DNA from: Cyrtodaria siliqua
Taxonomy: Eukaryota > Mollusca > Bivalvia > Adapedonta > Hiatellidae
Assembly: GCA_037043455.1 (NCBI GenBank)
Contig: JAWPHD010004498.1
Coordinates: 122,290-186,289 of the forward strand
DNA length: 64,000 bases
Direction of reading: 5' to 3'
The position numbers and the translations under genes were made by a program. This document shows, one piece after another, positions 56,740 to 64,000 of this stretch. Under the pieces are notes generated by a model, which saw only the letters and a program-made list of their open reading frames with translations, made no database searches and was not told the DNA's origin. Within the stretch, counting starts at the first letter, position 1; each line of letters begins with the position of its first letter.

Positions 56740-56871
56740 TTCAAAGATACTATAGCTCTATATAAAGCGAATGGGAGCGGTGTAACGCGTGGTTTATTAC
56801 CAGCTTCAAGCTCGTGATCCACTTTACCTGCGACTGACAAAGCAACATAAAAAAAAGAAAAAATCAATGCA

Positions 56872-57395
56872 CAAAACGTTACACCAAATCTTTTAGAAAA
56901 ACTTCAAAAATCCAATTATACAAACAAATTGTTAAACAATCATCAATTACGAAACCAAATTAACAATGATATTATACAACAACACAGTTGGGAATTAGAG
57001 TTTCAAAATGCTAATCTAGAGTGGATTTTTTTTTACACTATTTCAATATATTCAACTATTTCAACAAAATTGCGCAATTTTCAATATAAATATCCTATGA
57101 GGATTGTAGCAACCAATACAAAATTACTGAAATTTAAAACTGTTATTTCTAATCTTTGCAATTTCTGTGCAATGGAAACAGAAACAGTCAATCATTTATT
57201 TTGGGGATATATGCATATACAATCTTTCTGGTCAGATTTGCATAGGTTATTAATTATACATGACATACATATTAACTTGAGTTTGCAAGACATAACGTTT
57301 CGTATAGTTAATACGCAAACACATGTAAACGTATTGAATTTCGTAATAATAAATGAAAAATACTTCATTTACATAAAAAAATGTAGGAAAATAAA
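56872..57395 (+). pseudogene. LINE ORF2 C-terminal zinc-binding (zf-RVT-like) fragment
   Basis: The frame extends upstream of 56929 without a start (TPNLLEKLQ). It contains WELEFQNANLEW, ISTKLRNFQYKYPMRIVATN, SNLCNFCAMETETVNHLFW, QSFWSDLHRL and NFVIINEKYFIYIKKCRK. The C-x2-C-x7-H motif with following tryptophan matches the zinc-binding domain at the end of L1/Tx1-like RT proteins. RT and endonuclease are missing. The fragment runs into R10 at 57396; the last frame residues are R sequence. Confidence 0.8.
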
Positions 57396-58285
57396 TATAA
57401 AAAGATCGGACAGGGAAAGTAGCATTCAAGGAGGACAGTCAACCACAAAACACAGAAGCAAACACGCCAACAGACAAACAAGAAGGCAAAAGTAGTAATA
57501 AATGCAAACGACATCACAAACACAAAACGGTTGACAATAGGGCTACCGAATTGGAACGGTCAGTGGCAAAATAGGCCACTGGGGGTTTAAACCGGTTCTT
57601 GGGTGCACCAAACCTCACACTTACCCTACTGTCATCCTATTAAAACAGGACAGTGCAAATAAAGAAATCCCCGCCATGATTAAATCTCTAACCAACAAGG
57701 CAGCATCAATAGGCAATATAAGTAAAACACAAATATGCTCGTGTAAATATAATACACAAACACAATAGTCTACAAAGCCACAGTGAAGGTACTCAATGAC
57801 TTGGCAGAAGCCAGAGCAACAATAGAATAAACCATTAAGGGCACGACATGAAAGATTATAGACAAATATCAAACGCCACCGTCCCAATGGGCTTTAGGTA
57901 GGCGTCATCATAGGGTCCACAGCCTGTCCGGTCATCGTAAAGTTAAAGAGGAAAACATAGAGGCGAACTGTAAAAGGGTCCACCACCAAGCATGCAGTAC
58001 GTTGCAAAATGATAGGGTCATAACATCGTTTGATAAACTTTTTAACAAGTTTAACAAAGATAGTATGAAAGTGCACATGATCAGGTCAAAATTAAAATCA
58101 TCTCTCTTGTCATAGATTTTGCTAATTATTTTGATCTAAATCAAGAAAAGAAGCGTTATTATCAGATACATTAGCTTTATTAAGCTGAAGTTCCTTAGGA
58201 TAAATATTATGAACCATAGTTGGAAAGAAAGGGTTGTCAATGTTCAGTATGTCATCCAGATACCGAGAGGTGTCATTAACCATGA
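57396..58285 (-). mobile_element. R retroelement, copy R10
   Basis: Minus-strand copy; it starts 3' at AAAAAGATCGGACAGGG (57400) and retains the RT box SRYLDDILNIDNPF (58285-58122). It lacks the middle RT segment that is present in R8 (deletion near 58085-58095), then continues through IILQRTACLVVDP (58076-57894). It abuts the LINE fragment tail to tail. Confidence 0.85.
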
Positions 58286-58904
58286 ATAAAAAAAACGTTG
58301 AAAAAAAAGATATATTAACAAAAATTAATATCAAAAATACTCACCCACTTACAAAAAAAATAGTATATCCTATGCGAGTTTCGAACCTATGACTTTCGGA
58401 TTGACAATCACTGCACTTTGCTATTGGGCTAATCTAGTCAGTTGATCAATATCGTTATTTCTATCGATATACTGTTAGCATTGTAGACGTTAACCATTGT
58501 TTACTGTGCGTGCGTGCGTGTGCGCTTGCGTGTGTGTGAGTGATTCAATTCGTTTCTAAGTGCGTACGTACCCCAAAGACCTTCGGAAAGAAAACGTACC
58601 ACACATTATAGATCACAATTTCCAGCATTAGAATAGATATGTTGAAAATAAACTGTGAATGTGTTGGTGGTAACATTGAGAAATAACCCAAAATCCATCA
58701 ATAAACGGATATATAGTTAAAATGAAAAGTAGTGTTTTAGTTTCTTTGGACTAACGGTTTTGTTTGCGGATTGTTAATACGGAGATCTCGAGTTCGAATG
58801 CCGTGTTGAACGAACAATTTTTTAATGATTATTGACACTGGTTGCTGCAATGAACGACGGATTGAAAATGATGTCCAGGTATAGGTTTCTCTCCTTATAT
58901 ACGG

Positions 58905-59620
58905 GTTTAAAGCTACAGAGTCTCTATATCAATCGATTTCTTCTTTGTAGGCGTGTCTTTATTTGGGACTTTATTTCCAACAGCTCATGTCGAAATTGGG
59001 TATTTAAGCGAGAAAATGTAGCGCGGGAAATCAAATACTCTATATACATCGACCAGTGTACATCGCACCTAAACACAGACAACAGCATATGTTACATAAA
59101 AAAAGTTAGCCCCTTTCGAGACTCGAACACACGACCTTCTGATTTCCAGTCCGGTGCTATATCCACTGAACTATAACGCTACTCGAGAAAATAGTATACT
59201 AACTACAATTTATTATTAGGCAAAATAACTTAACATATTTGAACGCAACTCAAGATGGATTAATACATATGTAGTCCATCTTGTCGCACGTGTAAACTAA
59301 CATTGCCTGGTGTATTACTGTATGTTATCAATATGAAACTAATACTTCGCCTCGAAACAACCATATCTCGACTTGTTAGTTAGCGCTTGATGAGTCTGTG
59401 TGCGTGCGTAAGTTATTGCATCATGCATATTTAGTGTTAAAATTGCTACAACATACCAATAAATAGCAGTGGTCTAGTGGTTCATCGTACATCCTTCAAA
59501 ACTTACAAGTGCAAGGCTGTGGGTCGACTACCGTTGCGGACAACTATTTGTTCATCACATATATTATGGAGTCGTCTATTTATCGATGTTACCTGTACGG
59601 AGGCTAAATAAAACTGTCAA
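58905..59620 (+). repeat. Duplicated segment a, block B copy
   Basis: Aligns with 37140-37830: GCTACAGAGTC.CTATATCAATCG, AGCTCATGTCGAAAT.GGGTATT, ATATACATCGACCAGTG, tRNA-like sequences at 59100-59185 (-) and 59465-59540 (+), and the same right end. The 114-residue frame 58832-59176 crosses this and is interrupted in the partner. Confidence 0.85.
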
Positions 59621-59754
59621 ATTATACGCATCGATTTCTGCTTATATACCGACTTTTAGGATGTTCGTCGATTTGAAAATACTTCACACATGACTCATTC
59701 ATATTCATGAGTTATTACCAGTTAAAATAGGGACTGTGCAGCTTTAAGGCAATG

Positions 59755-60320
59755 TTTCACAAGTTTAAATTTGGTAGTAAACCAAGCGTAAAGCCCCTCT
59801 TATTTTCTATAGGTATACACCCACAAGCCTTATAGAGAGAAAGCTATAATATCTTTAAGCTATATCCGAATAAAGAGATAGTGACAGTAAGTGCATACAT
59901 ATTGAATAGGGGACCCTTGGAAGCAACAAACACAACCAATAGATAAAGTTTCACAAGATTCACAAGTTTGTATTTGGTAGTAACCCAAGCGTAAAGCCCC
60001 TCTTATTTTCTATAGGTATACACCCACAAGCCTTATAGAAAGAAAGCTATAATATCTTTAAGCTATATCCGAATAAAGAGATAGTGACAGTAAGTGCATA
60101 CATATTGAACAGGGGACCCACGGAAGCAACAAACACAACCAATAAATAAAGTTTCAAAAGTGTCACAAGTTTGAATTTGGTAGTAAACCAAGCGTAAAGC
60201 CCCTCTTTTTTTCTATAGGTATACACCCACAAGCCTTATAGAGAGAAAGCTATTATATCTTTAAGCTATATCCGAATAAAGAGATAGTGACAGTAAGTGC
60301 ATACAGACTGAACAGAGATT
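59755..60320 (+). repeat. Three tandem copies of a 203-bp unit
   Basis: Period 203 measured at GTAAAGCCCC (59788, 59991, 60194). Each unit holds ACACCCACAAGCCTTATAGA, TAAGCTATATCCGAATAAAG and a minus-strand L piece (GGAAGCAACAAACACAACC); the third is cut short. Block A has one copy at about 43240-43340. Confidence 0.92.
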
Positions 60321-60780
60321 TTCGACTTTAAAGCACAAATATTGGGCTTGATGATGCCAAAGGAACCAGTAAGTAATAGCCCTACTGATTTGTAGTTATA
60401 AGGCCGCCACACAGCTAAACAAACGCTTTTGTCAATTTCAATACATACTTAAAAGAGGATCCCTCGCTAGGGACAGCGATACAGCATCCTGTTTATTGGT
60501 TGAACCTTGAGGCTTAGTTACGTATTACATAATGATCATTATGTGTACACGTCTCAAACCAAGTTAAGAATAAGTGCGTCTATATTTTCAATTGAAGGTA
60601 AAAGAGACGATAGTTAGTGAAACAGGGCATAATTATTGCGTTTGCAGTGAAAACAACAATAACATATGCAATTCCTAAACATTATAACGCATACAAAATA
60701 CACAAAAAGCAATTGCAGAACCAATAGAAAAACTCGTTTATATAGTTCATTTGAAAAATGTACTACATTTGACAATCTAA
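60305..60780 (+). repeat. Duplicated segment d, block B copy, with L LTR on minus strand
   Basis: Partner of 43556-44033: TATTGGGCTTGATGATGCC, TTTGTAGTTATAAGGCCG, ACAGCTAAACAAACGCTTTTG, TTATTGGTTGAACCTTGAGG. Its right end runs directly into segment e, giving the empty site for R8. Confidence 0.87.
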
Positions 60781-61529
60781 ACCTCAAAAAAACAAGACAA
60801 ATAAAACGAATTGAGTCGGCATCTAATAGTGAGACACACGTTTAACCACCAATAAACGGAATTAATTCATAGCTTAGGAAATATGTATCACAACATAATC
60901 AGATTGATACGGACTTATCAACATTGTATTTAATGCTACACCATTTCATAAACTTTATGTAAAATACTTAATTGCATCTTAAAATTGACAATTCATGCAA
61001 GAAAACATATATTCTCCTCATAACTAAACAAGCATTTGTTTGCGCAGTGTCAAATCATAAGTAACTTGTGATGAAAAGTACACGTGTATCTTGATATGAT
61101 AGTGTATCGAACGTTATAGCATTGCCAACATAACGCATATGGTGCAATTAGGGGCCATATTTTGCTAATCAGAACCCAAATTACATTGTTGTTTGGGGGT
61201 AATTAACAATTTCTGGCCCTAATATAGATTAGTTTTCTAAATAATCCGACATTTTCAGAGCAATTTCGTGTTGTTTTCGTGATCGTTTGAATTTCTTTCG
61301 GGAATCAGCAACGAACTTTCTATATCGAATAAACGAATTGTATGAACGTTTATATGGTATTACGTCGATTTGTCTGACTTTGTGCTGACATTAGCTGGAT
61401 ATTCAATGAATTAAACAAGGTATAATGGATAGTCCACGGTCGTATGTGATCAAGACAAACTCATTTTGTTCAAACAACTCTCAATTTACGTGTACGGAAT
61501 CTTCTGACCAAAACACTTTAGTATAATTA
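60781..61529 (+). repeat. Duplicated segment e, block B copy
   Basis: Partner of 45306-46088 with moderate divergence and no intact shared reading frame. Confidence 0.88.
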
Positions 61530-61864
61530 TGTCGTTTTTGTTTCACTCTCTTAGTGTAAATATCATCGTTTAATAATCGGATGATAAGTCAAAACGTTGA
61601 TGATTTCAAAACGTATGCCTGAAAATAATAATGAATTGGTTCGATGTGAAACGTAGTTCAGTAGAATACATTTCTTTGCACTTAGTTTGGCTAATATGTC
61701 CGCTGTGTTTATAACTGGCGTACTATTTATTACGCAATGAATGTAGATCTACCTTTTAATTCACATATTAAGTTTTCTGCCAATATATTGGCAACATCCA
61801 TGGCACTGAGTGCGGTTGTTTGGGGTTATTATCAGTGTGGATATAAGTGCCTAGCTGCATCTTT
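61530..61864. other. Segment present only in block B
   Basis: About 335 bp between e and f that block A lacks, having R9 instead. Nothing coding; the minus frame 61768-61986 overlaps segment f. Confidence 0.6.
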
Positions 61865-62149
61865 TTACTATAATGAAACTCATGTTGTGTGGTACAATTA
61901 TCCAAAACAATAAAATGACAGCTATAAACTACAGTTTGTAAATTATACTTTTGTTGACAATATATGTATTCCAGAATTGTTTCCATCTGGTGTTAATTGG
62001 TGTGGCATGATATATTTCAAACCGACATTAAAACGACACAGGCCATGCTTTGTTTTGGAATATAGTCTTCAACTCTGTAATTGTGTATTGCATAATTTGA
62101 AATGACATAACTAATTTTGATAATGAAGTTATATAATATAGTAAATATA

Positions 62150-62325
62150 GATATAAAAAGCAGCTTTCAAGGACGACAGTCAACCACAAACACACACAGA
62201 AACAGAGACAAATTTAAGATGAATAAAAGCCCAAATAAGACATCACTAAAACAAAAGGGTTGACAATAGGGCTGCCGCCTTGGAATTGTCAGTGTCAAAA
62301 AAGGCCGCTCGGGATTATGCCTAAC
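62150..62325 (-). mobile_element. R retroelement 3' end, copy R11
   Basis: AGATATAAAAAGCAGC, AAGGACGACAGTCAACC, GGGTTGACAATAGGGCTGCC and GTCAGTGTCAAAAAAGGCC. Block A joins TATAGTAAACACAACAAAC to TATTATGCCG (47020-47050) without it. Confidence 0.83.
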
Positions 62326-62625
62326 AAAAAGACATCTGGTCTGAATTAACTGAATGCTTTATTATGTAGACAGTTTGTTTCAATAAGTAGATTACATTAT
62401 ATAACTCGTAACTTGTCTCAAAGTTGCTGTCGGTAAACCGTTAGTCACTGTTCTACAATAGGATTATTATAATAAACGTTTAAAGATTGGAGACGATATT
62501 TTTTCCTTCTACCTATTTCCCATACATGAAATGGTATGTTTTCTCTCAGAAGCTATTTCACGATTCCAGATTATTAGAACAATAAAGTCAAAACATTCTG
62601 AAATATCAGTTGAAATACGACTTCT

Positions 62626-63058
62626 GAGCCCGATACTTATATTTACATATATCGGAGGTGCATTTTCAAATGTTTTTGTTTTCTTACTTAAATTTCGATT
62701 CGGTGGTTCCACTACTCCACCCGATAAAGGCTCTTGGTATTGTTTGTCAACCCCTAGGATATGTTGTATGCTTTTTAATTTAGTCTTTTGACTGTTAGTT
62801 GTGATGCACAGGCTTCATAACCGCTACTTACAACTAAATTCCATTTTGTTAATTTCGCTCTTCGGGGCATATCATTTTATTAGATACTGTGACCATACGC
62901 CGCCGGACATGGAATAATGACAGTAAATATAGGATGTCCATCGCCATTTGCACGCCATCTTCGGGATGGTTAACATTATGTTCTACTGATTTTATGAATA
63001 TTGAGTTTTTCTCAACCCGGGGCGAGTCATGAACAGTCACAATCAAATCCGAGAATGC
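62626..63058 (-). repeat. H repeat with extra sequence, inserted in segment f
   Basis: The reverse complement of about 62860-63058 reads TCTCGGATTTGATTGTGACTG, CGCCCCGGGTTGAG, ACCATCCCGAAGATGGCG and CGGCGGCGTATGGTC. The second hairpin of the family is deleted. Block A keeps only a GACCGTATTCAAAGG stub at about 47385-47430, so A has lost it or never had it. Confidence 0.7.
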
Positions 63059-63606
63059 AGTATTTCGTATTTATTGTGTTCGGCCGTTTCCAAAGGTACA
63101 TTCTCATACTCTTGTGTACAAGGTTTTAAAGGCAGATAATCAGTGTTTAATTTCGTTGAATGATTTAAAAGAATTTAAATCCGCTAGGATTAGCGTTGTT
63201 ATGAGTATTGCATTGCTCTTTCAATGAGGATGAAAAACATGTAACAGTAGGGATATATACTATATGCATATGGTTTAGTAATGGTCGAGAATCTGTTATC
63301 TTTTTTTCAGACATTTTAGCTGACGAAAGTTGCAATGCCGTACCCGTATTGTCAGCATGATTTACGAATGATCCTTTATCCAGCCTCGTCGTAAGTATTT
63401 ATGTATACGCGCTGTATTTCTTAAAGCAAATAATTGAATGTTTCCATAGAAGATTAGCGGATGGTATTGGGTCGATAGAAGACATGCGTGTCCATAGGCG
63501 TTTCGAATTAATAAATGTTGGTTTTGGATTTCCCTGATACTTGTTGTCCAAGGTCTGTACATTTTCATATTATATTTGCAGATTTAGAAATCCAAGGTAT
63601 TTTATC

Positions 63607-63714
63607 GAGTTTCCTTCTAAATGGCCAATTTCAAACAGTTAATGTTATAATCATTTTACAATCACAAACATATGTAATATTTATTAAGAAATAATGCAAA
63701 ATTTGTGTGTAAAT
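63607..63714. other. Short non-coding spacer
   Basis: Sequence between the end of segment f and the SINE; nothing seen. Confidence 0.4.
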
Positions 63715-63985
63715 GTATATACATGTGGTTTAACGTCGCTTTTAACGATATTTCAGTAATATTACGAGGGTTTCTTACATAAATGCTCAACTGTATAGTG
63801 TTGTCAGACTGGAGTACCACGCCGATACTGGGCCGACCAGTCCTAGCACTTCCATTTGAATACTGAGTGTCGAAAAGAGGATTTCATGTACTTGTACATT
63901 TTTTATGAATTGATGGATCGAACCCACGTCCTGTTGCATGTGATACAGGCGATCTACCACTGCGATTCCGTCTCGGTAAAACCAA
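63715..63985 (-). mobile_element. tRNA-derived SINE
   Basis: Minus strand: CGCAGTGGTAGATCGCC (A box), GACGTGGGTTCGATCCATC (B box), a body with GGAAGTGCTAGGACTGG and CAGTATCGGCGTGGTAC, and a tail AAAGCGACGTTAAACC. This full head-body-tail order gives a nearly complete element close to the window edge. Confidence 0.82.
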
Positions 63986-64000
63986 TGTCAAATACTGTAT

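Larger units (their letters stand above)
56740..58920 (+). repeat. Duplicated segment c, block B copy, with insertion
   Basis: Matches block A at 56740-56880 and 58340-58920. The middle (about 56872-58340) is an inserted LINE fragment and R10. Tandem GTGC/GTGT-rich run at 58505-58545. A tRNA-like sequence on the minus strand near 58375-58440 (GGTTCGAAACTCGC B box) and one on the plus strand near 58755-58830 (GAGTTCGAATGCCG) are kept better here than in block A. Confidence 0.83.
61865..63606 (+). repeat. Duplicated segment f, block B copy, with two insertions
   Basis: Partner of 46743-47957, extended by R11 (62150-62325) and by an H-containing insert (62626-63058). The end CAGATTTAGAAATCCAAGG is near 63600. 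Confidence 0.87.

Overview
The window looks like AT-rich, non-coding invertebrate nuclear DNA, most likely from a bivalve or other lophotrochozoan. This rests on the mix of tRNA-derived SINE fragments, LINE ends, Ty3/gypsy-like LTR debris, MITEs and an intronless 7TM receptor; the species cannot be named from the sequence. There are no bacterial operons, rRNA genes or CRISPR arrays. Coordinates of diverged repeats are eye-aligned and may be off by about 10-30 bases.

Only one convincing intact protein gene is visible: a 371-residue, divergent rhodopsin-type G-protein-coupled receptor at 31765-32880 (+). Its extracellular N-terminus contains a fresh 63-bp tandem duplication. A 390-410 bp imperfect repeat series lies just upstream.

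Layout. 1-8 kb: a pair of 363-bp direct repeats, a SINE-like element, a roughly 25-copy 54-bp minisatellite with higher-order structure, and a 5'-truncated gypsy integrase tail with its LTR set inside the minisatellite. 8-25 kb: a collinear series of diverged paired repeats (called Q, D, M, N here) that suggests an old duplication, plus a LINE 3' end. 22-29 kb: LTR fragments, hairpin-bearing repeats (H family), MITEs and a SINE. 29-34 kb: the receptor gene and its flanks, then a MITE with TA flanks. 35-49 kb and 53.5-63.6 kb: two paralogous blocks (A and B) sharing six segments (a-f). They differ by retroelement insertions, local tandem amplifications and one rearranged segment. A palindromic array and a perfect 22-bp-arm palindrome of one family lie at 48-49 kb. 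The right end carries a minus-strand SINE.

One retroelement family (called R) dominates. At least ten truncated copies share the same 3' end, and the longest (44034-45305) encodes a broken reverse-transcriptase fragment with a YLED/YLDD-type box. A second family (called L) is the LTR of the gypsy-like element. No previously unknown functional system can be demonstrated. The observations most worth a second look are the A/B duplication with occupied and empty insertion sites, the hairpin family with a compensatory base-pair change, the palindromic array family, and the motif-poor receptor.
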